A stretch of DNA of 41,550 bases from Actinomadura sp. NBRC 104425 (GCF_030269545.1 NZ_BSTN01000039.1:1-41550), one strand, 5' to 3'; shown: positions 7,111 to 16,724, counted from the first letter of the stretch. Notes: generated by a model from the letters alone, not told the origin. Made by a program: numbers and translations.

Positions 7111-8841
7111 TCAGTAGGGCAGGTGGGGCAGGCGCAGGGCCGCCGCCACGACCGCCCCGGCGAGGGTGGCGACGGTCAGCACCGACAGGCCCGTCAGCAG
7201 CGCCCACCGGCCCACCTGGTAGCCGACGGGGACGCGGGCGCTGTCGCGGCCCCGCACCGGCCAGGGCGCGCGCAGCGGGGCCGTGCCCGGCACCTCCTGG
7301 GCGGTGTCGGCGGCGTCAGCCTGCGGCGCCTGCGCTCCGGCCGGCAGCCCCGCCACCCAGCTCAGCAGGTCGGCCACCTCGGCGGGCGGGGTGTCCAGGC
7401 CCGAGCCGAAGTAGCGGACCTCCCCGGCCACCTGGTCGAGCGCGCGGACGATGTTGCCCAGGCCCACGCCCTCCAGCCAGCGCCGCACCCCCTCCTCCGG
7501 GCCGCCGGCGCCCTGCCCGATCCCGGTGCGCTCGAGCAGGTCGGTCTTGGTGACGACAACGGCGACGCGCTTCTGCCGGCCCCGGTCGGGACGCGACCGC
7601 AGCTCGTTCAGCACCCGCTGCAAGGTGTCGGCGGGGTCCTCCTCCGACGAGGCGGCGGAGGCGTCCACCAGCCGCCGCTCCGCGGCGGTCAGCGACCGGC
7701 GCACCAGCGGCAGCGCGAACGGGTCGACCACGAACAGCAGCGCCTCTCCGTGGTCCAGGTAGCGCAGCGACTCCACCTCGGTGGCGCCGGTGTAGTGCTC
7801 GCCCGCCGGGTCGAACAGGTACAGGATGCGGCGCGCTCCGCCGGGCAGGTCGACGTCCACCATGGTCGCCAGGGGCAGTTCGGGGCCGGTCTTGGCGGGG
7901 CGGCCGCCGCGTCCGAACTCCCGGATGGCGGCCGCGTAGGCCTCGGCGTGGCGCCGCTCCACGAACGCTAGCCGCCCGCCCACCGCGCGCGCCCGTGCGT
8001 GCAGGGCCCGGATGCCCAGGAACATGAACGTGGTCTTGCCCGCCGCGGGGCCGCCCACGAACGGCAGGGGCTCCACGCGGACGCGTCCGATCCGCTCGGG
8101 CAGCCGCCCCCCGCAGTGGGGGCAGTACGCGGCCAGGCGGAACCGGCCCAGCGGCACCGTCGTCGGCAGCCGCGCCCCGCACCGGCACACGTGCCGGAAC
8201 GCGCCCGCGCGCCCCGGGGCCAGCCGGGGATGCCGCACCCCGCAGCCGGGGCACTCGTACACCGGCAGCGCGATCTTCTCGTAGCAGGACGGGTGCGGGC
8301 AGGTCTGCAGGATGCGCCCGTACACCATGAACCCGCGTTCCACCGCCGCCAGCACCAGCACGCACGCCAGCCACCCCGTCAGGCCCACGGCGGCCACCAC
8401 CGCGTACAGCACGGAGAAGACGACGCCCAGGGCGGCGGCGGGCACCGCGGCGGCCGCGATGCCCGCGCACAAAGCCAGCCACACGGGGAAGGTGAAGTAC
8501 CCCCAGGGGCCGCCCAAGAGCATCCGGGTGAGCCACACGACGACGTTGCGGGCCATCACCCAGATGCGGGGGACGACCGTGCGGGCTATGGCCCACCAGT
8601 CGCGCCACACCTGCACCAGCAGGTAGTGCCGGTAGGCCACCTCCGGTTCGGTCACCGGGGACGGGCCGGCGACGCTGGAGGTCGCCAGGGCCTGGCACGC
8701 GTGCAGGTAGTACAGGCCGAGCGCGGCGCCCCCGGCGACGACCAGCGAGACCGGGAACAGGACGGGGAACACGATGACGAAGCCCAGCCACATCGCCCCG
8801 GCCCACGCGGCCAGCAGCAGCAGGATGACGACCGGATGCAC
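7111..8841 (-). CDS. Membrane-anchored zinc-ribbon GTPase (DO-GTPase2-like)
   Basis: This 576-residue protein has four parts. Two hydrophobic helices lie at about 3-46 and further membrane segments at about 114-167. A cysteine-rich zinc-ribbon region (181-243) has CPHPSC, CPGC, CRCG and CPHCGG pairs. A P-loop GTPase domain starts at GGPAAGKTT (263-271), with switch-II-like DPAGE at 344-348 and TKTD at 431-434. A C-terminal transmembrane helix lies near 545-570. The aspartate in TKxD supports guanine recognition, although the usual NKxD asparagine is a threonine. This layout matches the second GTPase of the predicted double-GTPase systems. It should tether the system to the cytoplasmic membrane. 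The GTG at 8841 follows a GGGAGG located in the end of the upstream GAP1 gene, three bases away, so translation is probably coupled. Confidence 0.8.
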   Translation of the reverse strand: MHPVVILLLLAAWAGAMWLGFVIVFPVLFPVSLVVAGGAALGLYYLHACQALATSSVAGPSPVTEPEVAYRHYLLVQVWRDWWAIARTVVPRIWVMARNVVVWLTRMLLGGPWGYFTFPVWLALCAGIAAAAVPAAALGVVFSVLYAVVAAVGLTGWLACVLVLAAVERGFMVYGRILQTCPHPSCYEKIALPVYECPGCGVRHPRLAPGRAGAFRHVCRCGARLPTTVPLGRFRLAAYCPHCGGRLPERIGRVRVEPLPFVGGPAAGKTTFMFLGIRALHARARAVGGRLAFVERRHAEAYAAAIREFGRGGRPAKTGPELPLATMVDVDLPGGARRILYLFDPAGEHYTGATEVESLRYLDHGEALLFVVDPFALPLVRRSLTAAERRLVDASAASSEEDPADTLQRVLNELRSRPDRGRQKRVAVVVTKTDLLERTGIGQGAGGPEEGVRRWLEGVGLGNIVRALDQVAGEVRYFGSGLDTPPAEVADLLSWVAGLPAGAQAPQADAADTAQEVPGTAPLRAPWPVRGRDSARVPVGYQVGRWALLTGLSVLTVATLAGAVVAAALRLPHLPY

Positions 8842-8844
8842 GGG

Positions 8845-11145
8845 TCACCCGCCTCCCGCGCGTCCCTCGTCGAGCAGGTCGCGCAGCACGGCGCGCAGCT
8901 CCGGCTCGGCCGCCAGGTACGCCTCCAGCTGGCGGCCGGAGATCCACTTGGCGGCCGCCGCCCGCGCCCACGCCTCCAGCCCCGGTTCGGGCACCCCGCG
9001 CCGCCGCAGCCGCAGCACCACCTCGACCAGCTCGTTGCGCTGGGCGATCTCGGCGGCGCGCAGCGGCGACCGCCCCGTGCGGGACCGGTCGGGCAGGTCG
9101 GCCGTCCAGCGCTCGCCCAGCCGCGCCCGCACCGGGACGTCCGCCGCGGCGAGCAGCGCGGCACGGAACCGGGGCCGGTGGCCGGCCAGCCTGCGCGCCG
9201 CCGCGGTGAACGCGTCCTCGGCCAGGCGCGAGCCGCCGGGCCCGGCCAGCAGCGTGCCGAGGGCCTGCGCGACGACGCGCGGCCGGGGCGACGACACGGC
9301 CTCGGCGTACGCCTGCACCAGCGCGGCGTCGTGCGCGGCGCGGCCGTCGGGGAACGCCGCCCGCACCGCCGCCGCCAGCCGCAGCGTCGCCGTCGCGGTC
9401 AACTCCTCGCTCCCGGCGGCCGCGTCGCGGGCGGCGGCCCGCGCGAACACGCGGCACGGCAGGACGGCCAGCGGCGCGTACGCGGCGACCGCCTCGGGGT
9501 GGGCGTCGATCAGCTCCAGGCACTCCGCGGGCGTCGGCGGCGCCTCCCAGATCTCCCGCAGTGCCGCGTCGGCCGGGCCCAGCCGGACGAGCCGGCCGGT
9601 GACGGCGACGCGGCGGTCGCGGTGGCGGCGCCCGATCGACGCCAGCACCAGCGCGACGACCTGCGACGGCGCGCTCTGGAGCACGGCGGCGTGCTCGTAC
9701 AGCGCGTCGCACGCCGCGTCCGTGAGCACCTTCGCCCGGGCGGTGTCGCCGGCCGCGGCCAGGCCCCGCAGCATGCCCGACAGCAGCGGCTCCAGCGCGT
9801 GCGGCGGGCACGCCCCGAGCGCCGCCGGGACGTCGGCCGCGCCGCCCCGCGCCCGGTCCGCCGCCGCCGCGCCCAGCTCGGCCGGGTCGAGCCGCGTCCC
9901 CGCGCGGGCCGCGACGGCCGCCGTCCGCGCCACCTCGGTCAGATCGGGTGCGCAGGCCAGGGCGCGCCGCACGCACCGCGCGGCCGTGTCGGCGGCGCCC
10001 GCCGCACGCGCCCGGTCGTGGACGGTCAGGGCCAACTCGAACCCCATCGCGGACACCCCGTCCGCCAGCTCGCGCCACACCCATTCGGGGACCTCGGCGC
10101 CGTGCCGCGCCAGCAGCGCCGCCGCGGCCTTCTCGTCGGCGGGCGCCGCGGCCGAGTCGCCCCGGCACAGCGCCAGCAGCCCCGCGGCCCGCTCCAGACC
10201 GCCCGGATCCAGGGCCGGGGACGAAGCGGGCGCCGCGGAGCCCAGGGGCGGGGACGAGCCGAGCAGCGCCAGCTCGCCGAGGGCGTCCAGACCCGCGAAG
10301 TCGAACTCGCGCCAGCAGCGCGCCACCGTGCGCGCGAACCGGCTCTCCCCGCCGCCCGGCGGGGCCTCCGCCGCGGGCAGGCCGGCGGGCTGCGCGAGGG
10401 ACTGCTCCACGGGGAACCACTGCGGCGCGCCCTGGTGCTGGGCGGCCGCCCACACGTCCGGGGTCGTGCCCACGAGACGCTGGGCTGCGCCGTCCGGATC
10501 GGCGCTGTAGGTCACGAACGACATGCGCGCGGCCGCCGCCATGGGAAGCGAGTACGACAGCACCGCGATCCACCGCGCCGTCAGCTCGACGTCGGAGGCG
10601 ACCAGCACCACCCGCCCGTGCCCCTGCGCGAGCACGGCCGTCACCGCGTCCACCAGGCGGGTCAGCAGTGCGTACGGGTCGCCCGGCGCGCCCGCCAGCC
10701 ACTCCGCCAGCGCCTCGGGGGACATCGCGGGGCCGGGCGTCAGCTCCTCCAGGGCCGCCAGCTCGTGCGCCTCCGAGGGCGCGTCCGCCCACAGCGGCGC
10801 CTGCCACAGTTCGGCCGCCCGCACCCCCTCCATCTCCTCGGGGTCGGCCACCACCGCGTGCGCGAAGAAGTTGCCGAAGCGGCCCGAGTAGTCGCGCCCC
10901 AGGTAACGGCAGCGCAGCAGCAGCGGCCGCCCGCCCACCCGGTCGTACAGGAACGCCACGGGGAACCGCGCCAGCTCCCCGTCGTCGGGCGACAGCGGCG
11001 CGTCCGGCGGCGGCCGGTAGGACAGGAACGGCGCCACCTGCGCGCGCACCCCCTCCGGGACGCCCGGCGTCTCGGCCACGAACTGGAACCCCGACCGGCC
11101 GGTCGGGCCGCTGCGCGCCGACGTGTAGTGCATCTGCCAGGCCAT
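8845..11145 (-). CDS. GAP1-like GTPase-associated protein
   Basis: This 766-residue soluble protein lies between two zinc-ribbon GTPase genes. Its first 130 residues, starting MAWQMHYTSARSGPTGRSGFQF and continuing through FLYDRVGGRPLLLRCRYLG and SGRFGNFFAHAVV, match what I know of the GAP1 N-terminal domain (type 2). About 600 residues of alanine- and arginine-rich helical sequence follow, consistent with the GAP1 middle and C-terminal regions. No catalytic motif is visible. In predicted conflict systems GAP1 proteins are always encoded beside the paired GTPases and are thought to regulate them or bridge to effectors; this is inference from gene linkage. The start is six bases from the stop of the upstream GTPase gene. 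Confidence 0.75.
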   Translation of the reverse strand: MAWQMHYTSARSGPTGRSGFQFVAETPGVPEGVRAQVAPFLSYRPPPDAPLSPDDGELARFPVAFLYDRVGGRPLLLRCRYLGRDYSGRFGNFFAHAVVADPEEMEGVRAAELWQAPLWADAPSEAHELAALEELTPGPAMSPEALAEWLAGAPGDPYALLTRLVDAVTAVLAQGHGRVVLVASDVELTARWIAVLSYSLPMAAAARMSFVTYSADPDGAAQRLVGTTPDVWAAAQHQGAPQWFPVEQSLAQPAGLPAAEAPPGGGESRFARTVARCWREFDFAGLDALGELALLGSSPPLGSAAPASSPALDPGGLERAAGLLALCRGDSAAAPADEKAAAALLARHGAEVPEWVWRELADGVSAMGFELALTVHDRARAAGAADTAARCVRRALACAPDLTEVARTAAVAARAGTRLDPAELGAAAADRARGGAADVPAALGACPPHALEPLLSGMLRGLAAAGDTARAKVLTDAACDALYEHAAVLQSAPSQVVALVLASIGRRHRDRRVAVTGRLVRLGPADAALREIWEAPPTPAECLELIDAHPEAVAAYAPLAVLPCRVFARAAARDAAAGSEELTATATLRLAAAVRAAFPDGRAAHDAALVQAYAEAVSSPRPRVVAQALGTLLAGPGGSRLAEDAFTAAARRLAGHRPRFRAALLAAADVPVRARLGERWTADLPDRSRTGRSPLRAAEIAQRNELVEVVLRLRRRGVPEPGLEAWARAAAAKWISGRQLEAYLAAEPELRAVLRDLLDEGRAGGG

Positions 11146-11151
11146 GCGCCC

Positions 11152-12435
11152 TCATCCCCCCGAATCCAGGCCGGCCGGCTGCGGCCGCACGCCGTCGAGC
11201 ATGCCGAACCGGTACAGCAGCCACAGCAGCGGATCCTCCGCCCGGTACGGCCGCACGCCGCCGGGACCGACCCTGCCGTCCTCCGGCATGCCGCCCAGCG
11301 CCGACACCCCGAACAGCGCGTAGTCGGAGTACTGCTGGTCCAGGTACACGTCCAGCTGCCCGGCGTGCCACTCGTGCAGCAGCGCGCGGACCTGGGCGTC
11401 CACGGCCTCCCGGTCGTCCAGGTCGAGCGCGCCCTCGCCGCTGCGGGTGCGGTGCAGCGCCGACTGCCGCAGCAGCCCCGGCCGCAACGCGTCGATCTTG
11501 GTGAGCGCCACCGCCACCGGGATCGGCAGCCGCCGCCCGGGCGGGATGCCGTGCCGCGCCCGCAGCGCGTCGGTCACCCGCGCGATGATGTTGATCGGTT
11601 CGCTGTCGGGGTCGTCGCCGGCGCCCGCCCCCGGCGGCACCGCGGTCACCGAGGCCCGCGCCCCGGGCAGCTCCAGCGGGTCCACCAGGAAGATGATGGC
11701 GTCGGCCGCCTCCAGGTACCGCAGGTGCAGGTCGGTGACGTGGCGGCTGCGCAGGTCCTCGCCCGCGGTGTCGAACAGCACCAGCGCAAGCGACTCGGTG
11801 CGCCGCCCCCCGCGCAGCCGCCCGCCGCCCAGCCGCGGGCCGCGGCCCCGGCGCGTGCGGGTGCGCGTCAGCAGGTACACCAGCGGCTCGCGCGCACTGG
11901 TGGCCGCGCTGGCGGTGGTGGGCAGCAGCCGCCGCTCCTCCAGCAGCGGCCGGGCGAAGTCGCGCTTGTACCGGTCGATGGTGCGGTCGTCGCAGGCCAC
12001 CAGGGACGCGTCCAGCTCGGTGCCCACCCGGTTCATCAGCTCGTGCAGCAGCACCGCGATGTAGGTGCTCTTCCCCGCGTTCTTGGCGCCGACCAGCGCG
12101 ACGATGCGCCCGGGGGAGTCGCAGTACGCCGACGGCAACGGGTTGTGGCACTCGGGGCAGACGCGGTTGCCCGTCTCCTGCCCGCAGCCCGGGCACGTGG
12201 CGCGCGTACGCCGCCCCGCCGCGGAGAACACCGGCGGCAGCGACGCACCCGCCGTGGACCCCAGGTACTCGGCGAGCGTCTCGTCCAGGACCGGATCGCA
12301 CCCGGGCCGCCGCCCCGCACGCCCGCGGCAGCGGAACCGCACGTCCTGCAACGGCACGACGGCGAAGCAGTACGGGCACGTCAGGCCCTGCCGGGCGCGC
12401 GCACCCGGAATCGGGACCCGCGACGTCAGCGACAC
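11152..12435 (-). CDS. Zinc-ribbon GTPase (DO-GTPase1-like)
   Basis: This 427-residue soluble GTPase has two N-terminal cysteine clusters: C20/C23/C36/C46 (CPYC...) and C81/C84/C93/C96 (CPGC...CPEC). The nucleotide-binding domain has the P-loop GAKNAGKST at 116-124, the switch-II motif DTAGE at 222-226 and TKID at 312-315, followed by long acidic and basic helices. It differs from the membrane GTPase in this operon by lacking transmembrane segments, which matches the soluble-plus-membrane pairing of double-GTPase systems. The GTG start at 12435 is preceded by AGGAGGAGG. Its loop at about 192-212 is very rich in arginine and glycine. Confidence 0.8.
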   Translation of the reverse strand: MSLTSRVPIPGARARQGLTCPYCFAVVPLQDVRFRCRGRAGRRPGCDPVLDETLAEYLGSTAGASLPPVFSAAGRRTRATCPGCGQETGNRVCPECHNPLPSAYCDSPGRIVALVGAKNAGKSTYIAVLLHELMNRVGTELDASLVACDDRTIDRYKRDFARPLLEERRLLPTTASAATSAREPLVYLLTRTRTRRGRGPRLGGGRLRGGRRTESLALVLFDTAGEDLRSRHVTDLHLRYLEAADAIIFLVDPLELPGARASVTAVPPGAGAGDDPDSEPINIIARVTDALRARHGIPPGRRLPIPVAVALTKIDALRPGLLRQSALHRTRSGEGALDLDDREAVDAQVRALLHEWHAGQLDVYLDQQYSDYALFGVSALGGMPEDGRVGPGGVRPYRAEDPLLWLLYRFGMLDGVRPQPAGLDSGG

Positions 12436-12465
12436 GGCCTCCTCCTGGCGGTACGGTCGGCGGGG

Positions 12466-15108
12466 CTAACGGTGGACGTGGAGCTGGCGGACCGGGGGGT
12501 CGGCCAACTCGATGACATCATCATCGGTGAAGCACCGCACCCAGTAGGGCCCGGGCGCCGACGGCGCCGGCACCGACACCTCGCCCGGCACCGACACCTC
12601 GGTCCACGCGCCGATCGGCTCCCCGTCGTCGCGCCGATGCGGCATCACCCGCCCGGCGCGCAGCACGAGCGTCAGCCGCCCGATCCGCATCGGCTGCGGC
12701 GCCGACAGCCGCACGGTCAGCGCGCGCCGCCACGGCGGGCCCGTCCGCTCCACCTGGTACCGCACCACCGTGCGGGCCCGCACCTGCACGCTCACCGCGG
12801 GCCCCGTGACGCGGGAGTCGCCGACCGCGCAGGAGGACGCCACCGCCACCTCCACCGGCTGGTCCTCCGGCGCCGGCACGCGCAGCCCGCCCTGCGCGTC
12901 GTAGGCGGCCCGCGTGACGATCTCGTGCACACCCGCGTCCGGGTCGCTGCGGCCCGCCGCGATCTCCTCCGGGCCGACCCGGCGCGTCACCCGCACCTCC
13001 GGCACGTCCGGCGGCCAGTCGAACCCCACGTGCACGCGCGTGCCGCGCCGCTCGGCCACCAGGCGGCGCGGCGGCGGAAGGTTGACGTGCCGGTGGTGCG
13101 CGCCGACCGCGGCCCTGCCCTCCGCGACGGTCGCCGCCAGCAGCCAGCCGCTCACCCCCGGCCGCACGGTCAGCCCGCCGCCCGGCGCCGGCACCGCCGA
13201 CAGGCGGCGCCCCGCCCGCCGCACCTCCTCCGCGGGCAGCAGCGCGCTGCGCGGCCACGGCGGCGGCCCGTCCAGCAGCAGCAGCTCGACCGTCCCGAAC
13301 CGCGGCGGTGTGAACCGCACCTGCAGGATCCCGGGGTCGTCCGGATCGGCCTCGACGTCCATCTCGTACACCGGTTCGGGCGGCGCGCTCGGCGTCACCG
13401 ACACCCGCACCCCCGGCGTGACGACCTCGCGGCCGTGCGCGTCCAGGTACACCGCGCACAGCCGGTAGTGGTACGTCTTGCCGTTGGGCACCCGCTCGCG
13501 GAACCCGTCGCGGCCCGCCGGCACCAGGCGCCCGCCGCGCATCACCAGCACCCGCGCGGCCTCGGCCGGGCACCGCCAGCGGCCCGTCACCGCGCCGTCG
13601 GCGGGCAGCAGCTCCACCTCCGACAGCTCCGGACGCACGAACACCGGCCCCGCCACGGCGGGTTCGGCGGCGGCCTCGCCCCGCAGCGCGACCACCCCGT
13701 AGTACAGCGGCACGTTCACCGGCGGCCGCTCGTCGCACGCGCCCGCCACGACCTCGCCGTCGGAGGCGTTCAGCGGCGGACGGTCGCGGCGCCGCACCAC
13801 CCGGTACGTCACCTCGCCCGCCGTGGACGGCGACGGCGGCCACGACAGCCGCACCACCGTGTCCTCCACGTCGGCGTGCAGCGACGGCACCGGCCGCGGC
13901 GCCAGCCGCCGCTGCAGCTCGGCCGCCTCCGGCAGGTCGGCGACCAGCCGCAGCGCGTCGGCCAGCAGGCGCCAGGCCCGGTCCGGGTCGGCCTCCCCGG
14001 CGGCCTCCTCGCGCAGCCGCACCGCCGCCTCCAGCCGCTGCCGCGCCTCGGCGGCGAGCAGCGCGGCCTCGTCCTGCGGCCCGTCTTCGGCGGACGCGCC
14101 GGACTCGCCGGACCCGGCGGCGCCCCCCGCGAGCTGGGCGGCGGCGTACACCTCGCCGGCGTCCAGCAGCGCCCGCAGCCGGCCCGCCAGCCCGCCGCCC
14201 GGGCCGCTCTCGCGCACCACCGCGAACACCAGCCGCCGCGCGTCCTCCGGATCGACCTGCAGGTCCTCGACCGCGAACCGCAGCAGCGCCCGCTCGGACG
14301 CGCGCTGCCGCAGCCGCTCGCGCAGCCGGTCCGCCACGTCGTACAGCACCAGCTCGTCGAGGTCGGCGCCGGACCGCAGCGCCGCCGCGACCGTGTCGGC
14401 GTGCACGGTGCTGGAGTCGCGGCCGCGGCGCGCCCACCGCGCCGCCACCGCCGCCACGGCCTCCTCGTCCAGCCGCAGCGCGCCGCCCCGCGACGCCGGC
14501 GCCGAGAACCCGCCCAGCACTCGCATCGGACCGGCCAGGTTCCCGCCGAACACGAAGTCGGCAAGATGGCGGCGGCCCAGCACGTCCAGCGACTCGCGCA
14601 CCTTGCGGTACGCCGCGTACGGCGCCGCGGCCGGCAGCGGGTCGGGCTCGCGGACCTCGATGCGGTCGTCGCGGGCCTGCCCGGCCAGCTCGTCGCGCGG
14701 CACCCCGCAGGTGCGGGCGATGCTCTCCAGCTCGGCGGGCGTCACCATGCGCGGCGCGCCCGCCGCGTCGGCCAGCCGGGCCCGCGCCTGCGACCGGCGC
14801 CGCCGGGCGCGCTCGCGCCCGCCGCGCAGCCGCTCGGTCAGCGGCCGCAGGTCGCCGCGCTCGGCCGCCGCGAACACCGGGGCCAGCTCGCGGTGCTCGG
14901 CCTCCAGCCGGTCGATCAGCCGGCGGTACTTCAGCTGGCCGCGCGACCGCCGCCAGCACTGCCGCACCAGCCTGACCTGCGCCGCCACCGCCTCCGGGTC
15001 CAGCCGGTCGGGCAGCGCGTAGCGCAGCCGCAGGTCCTCCGGCGGCTGGTCGCCGGCCGCGCGGGCGGGCTCCAGCACCTCCCGCTGGTAGTCCTCGTCG
15101 AAGCCCAC
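12466..15108 (-). CDS. Large Hsp70-linked protein with fibronectin-III-like domains
   Basis: This 880-residue protein falls into two halves. Residues 1 to about 430 are charged and helical (for example LKYRRLIDRLEAEHRELAPV and RRLIDRLEAEH-type heptads) with no recognisable enzyme motif; I looked for a J-domain HPD and found none. Residues from about 440 to 880 form several beta-sandwich repeats of fibronectin type III style, with conserved strands such as VVRLSWPPSPSTAGEVTYRV, YYGVVAL, KTYHYRLCAVYLDA and ILQVRFTPPRFG. Such proteins recur beside stand-alone Hsp70 genes in actinobacteria and may act as a client-capture or adaptor scaffold. That role is inference from position between the hsp70 and GTPase genes. 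The GTG start follows a GGGAGGGGGAG. Confidence 0.7.
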   Translation of the reverse strand: MGFDEDYQREVLEPARAAGDQPPEDLRLRYALPDRLDPEAVAAQVRLVRQCWRRSRGQLKYRRLIDRLEAEHRELAPVFAAAERGDLRPLTERLRGGRERARRRRSQARARLADAAGAPRMVTPAELESIARTCGVPRDELAGQARDDRIEVREPDPLPAAAPYAAYRKVRESLDVLGRRHLADFVFGGNLAGPMRVLGGFSAPASRGGALRLDEEAVAAVAARWARRGRDSSTVHADTVAAALRSGADLDELVLYDVADRLRERLRQRASERALLRFAVEDLQVDPEDARRLVFAVVRESGPGGGLAGRLRALLDAGEVYAAAQLAGGAAGSGESGASAEDGPQDEAALLAAEARQRLEAAVRLREEAAGEADPDRAWRLLADALRLVADLPEAAELQRRLAPRPVPSLHADVEDTVVRLSWPPSPSTAGEVTYRVVRRRDRPPLNASDGEVVAGACDERPPVNVPLYYGVVALRGEAAAEPAVAGPVFVRPELSEVELLPADGAVTGRWRCPAEAARVLVMRGGRLVPAGRDGFRERVPNGKTYHYRLCAVYLDAHGREVVTPGVRVSVTPSAPPEPVYEMDVEADPDDPGILQVRFTPPRFGTVELLLLDGPPPWPRSALLPAEEVRRAGRRLSAVPAPGGGLTVRPGVSGWLLAATVAEGRAAVGAHHRHVNLPPPRRLVAERRGTRVHVGFDWPPDVPEVRVTRRVGPEEIAAGRSDPDAGVHEIVTRAAYDAQGGLRVPAPEDQPVEVAVASSCAVGDSRVTGPAVSVQVRARTVVRYQVERTGPPWRRALTVRLSAPQPMRIGRLTLVLRAGRVMPHRRDDGEPIGAWTEVSVPGEVSVPAPSAPGPYWVRCFTDDDVIELADPPVRQLHVHR

Positions 15109-15133
15109 CGAGGGCGTCTCCCCCTCCCGGGCG

Positions 15134-16717
15134 TCAGCTCACCTGCACCCGCGACAGGGCGCGGCGGGACTTTTCGACCTCCTCCTCGGACATGCCGCCC
15201 ACGTCGATCTTCAACTCCAGCGTGTCCCCCGTCTCCTTCTCCACCGCCGTCACGTTGAGCAGGCCGGAGGAGTCCAGCGCGAACGTCACCTCCACCGGCC
15301 AGCCCGCCTTCTTGCCCGGCGGGATGCGCACCTCGCCGGTGGCGATCTCGTTGTTGTCGGCGACCTCGGCCGACTCCACGCTGCCCGCCTGCTCCATCAC
15401 CCGGATGTCGGCGGCGGTCTGGTCGTCGTGGACGGTGAAGAAATCCTCGGTCTTGGCCGCGGGCAGCTCGTCGTTGGCGTGCACCAGGTGCGCCACGTGC
15501 TCGGCGCCGGTCTCGCGGTCCACCACCACGATGCCGAACGCGTGCGAGGCGACCGTCTTGATCTGCCGGCCGGCGATCTGCCGCCGCTGCTCGGTGGTCA
15601 GACCCGCGCGGTTGGCCATCTCCTCGGCGCGGTCGGCCGCGCCCTCGGCGACCAGCCGCCGGTAGGTCTCCTCGAACGCGTACAGCGCGGCGCCCTTGGC
15701 CACCGCCAGGTCGGGGTCCTGCAGCCGGGGCGTCAGGCCCAGCTCGGTCTCCAGCCGCGCCGCCACGACCGGCATCTTGGTCGAGCCGCCCACCAGCACC
15801 AGGTCGTCGTAGTCGCGCACGCCCTTCTCGGCGGCGGTGGCCAGCGTCCGCCCGGTGATCTCGATGGTGCGGTCGAGCAGGTCCTTGGTCAGCTCCTCCA
15901 GCTTCTCCCGGGTCACCTCGATCGCGGCGACCCGCCCGTCGTGCATCACCCGGACGGTGTGGGAGGTGCGGGTGCTCAGCGCCTTCTTGGCGTCCTCGGC
16001 GTCGCGGCGCAGCTGCTGCTCGGTCTGCCGGTCGTCCAGCGGGTCGCCGGCGTCCGGGTGCTCGGCGCGGAACCGCTCGGCCAGGTACTCCACCAGCCGG
16101 GCGTCCCAGTCGGCGCCGCCGAGCTCGTGGTCGCCGTCGGTGCACACCACCTCGATGTGCCCGCCGCGCAGCGCGATCACGGTGGTGTCGAACGTGCCGC
16201 CGCCCAGGTCGTACACCAGGATGGTGCGGTCGGTGTCGGGGTTGAGCACCCCGTAGGTGACGGCCGCGGCGATCGGCTCGGACACGATGTCGATGACGTT
16301 CAGTCCGGCGATCCGCCCGGCCTTGCGGGTGGCGTCGCGCTCGGCCGCGCCGAAGTAGGCGGGCACCGTGATCACCACGTCGCGCGCCTCCTCGCCGGTG
16401 CTGGTGCGCGCGTCGGTGGCCAGCTTGAGCAGGATGAACGCGCTCAGCTCCTCGGGGGTGTAGTCGAACCCGTGGATGGTGCGCGTCACGTCGCGGCCCA
16501 TGTCCCGCTTGATCAGGCTGACCACGTTCTCCGGTTCGAGCACCGCGGTGTCCTTGGCGGTGGCGCCGACGATCACGTTGTCGCCGCTCTCGAAGTACAC
16601 CACCGACGGCGTGGTGTCGGTGCCCTCCAGGTTGCGCAGGACCGTGGGTCGCCCCACGTCGTCGATGCAGGCGATGCAGGAGTAGGTGGTTCCCAGGTCG
16701 ATCCCGTAGACGGCCAT
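15134..16717 (-). CDS. Hsp70 family chaperone, short-lid paralogue
   Basis: This 527-residue Hsp70 has a complete ATPase domain: IDLGTTYSCIA at 6-16, the catalytic lysine region SLIKRDMG with K70, DLGGGTFD at 170-177 and LVGGSTKMPVV at the adenosine site. A beta substrate-binding domain follows (FGIVVVDRETG, ...DSSGLLNVTA). It stops shortly after the beta domain at VEKSRRALSRVQVS, about 90-100 residues short of DnaK, so most of the helical lid is missing and the EEVD-like tail is absent. It is therefore a specialised paralogue, not the housekeeping DnaK. The ATG at 16717 has GAAGGGG upstream. It lies 7 bp after the grpE-like gene and 25 bp before the fibronectin-III-like gene. Confidence 0.9.
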   Translation of the reverse strand: MAVYGIDLGTTYSCIACIDDVGRPTVLRNLEGTDTTPSVVYFESGDNVIVGATAKDTAVLEPENVVSLIKRDMGRDVTRTIHGFDYTPEELSAFILLKLATDARTSTGEEARDVVITVPAYFGAAERDATRKAGRIAGLNVIDIVSEPIAAAVTYGVLNPDTDRTILVYDLGGGTFDTTVIALRGGHIEVVCTDGDHELGGADWDARLVEYLAERFRAEHPDAGDPLDDRQTEQQLRRDAEDAKKALSTRTSHTVRVMHDGRVAAIEVTREKLEELTKDLLDRTIEITGRTLATAAEKGVRDYDDLVLVGGSTKMPVVAARLETELGLTPRLQDPDLAVAKGAALYAFEETYRRLVAEGAADRAEEMANRAGLTTEQRRQIAGRQIKTVASHAFGIVVVDRETGAEHVAHLVHANDELPAAKTEDFFTVHDDQTAADIRVMEQAGSVESAEVADNNEIATGEVRIPPGKKAGWPVEVTFALDSSGLLNVTAVEKETGDTLELKIDVGGMSEEEVEKSRRALSRVQVS

Positions 16718-16724
16718 GTCCCCT

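Noticed and set aside
7999..15258. A 2419-codon open frame on the plus strand opposite the GTPase operon
   Set aside because: It is antisense to five well-supported genes, is dominated by R, G, Q, H and P as expected for a GC-rich shadow frame, and has no recognisable domain.
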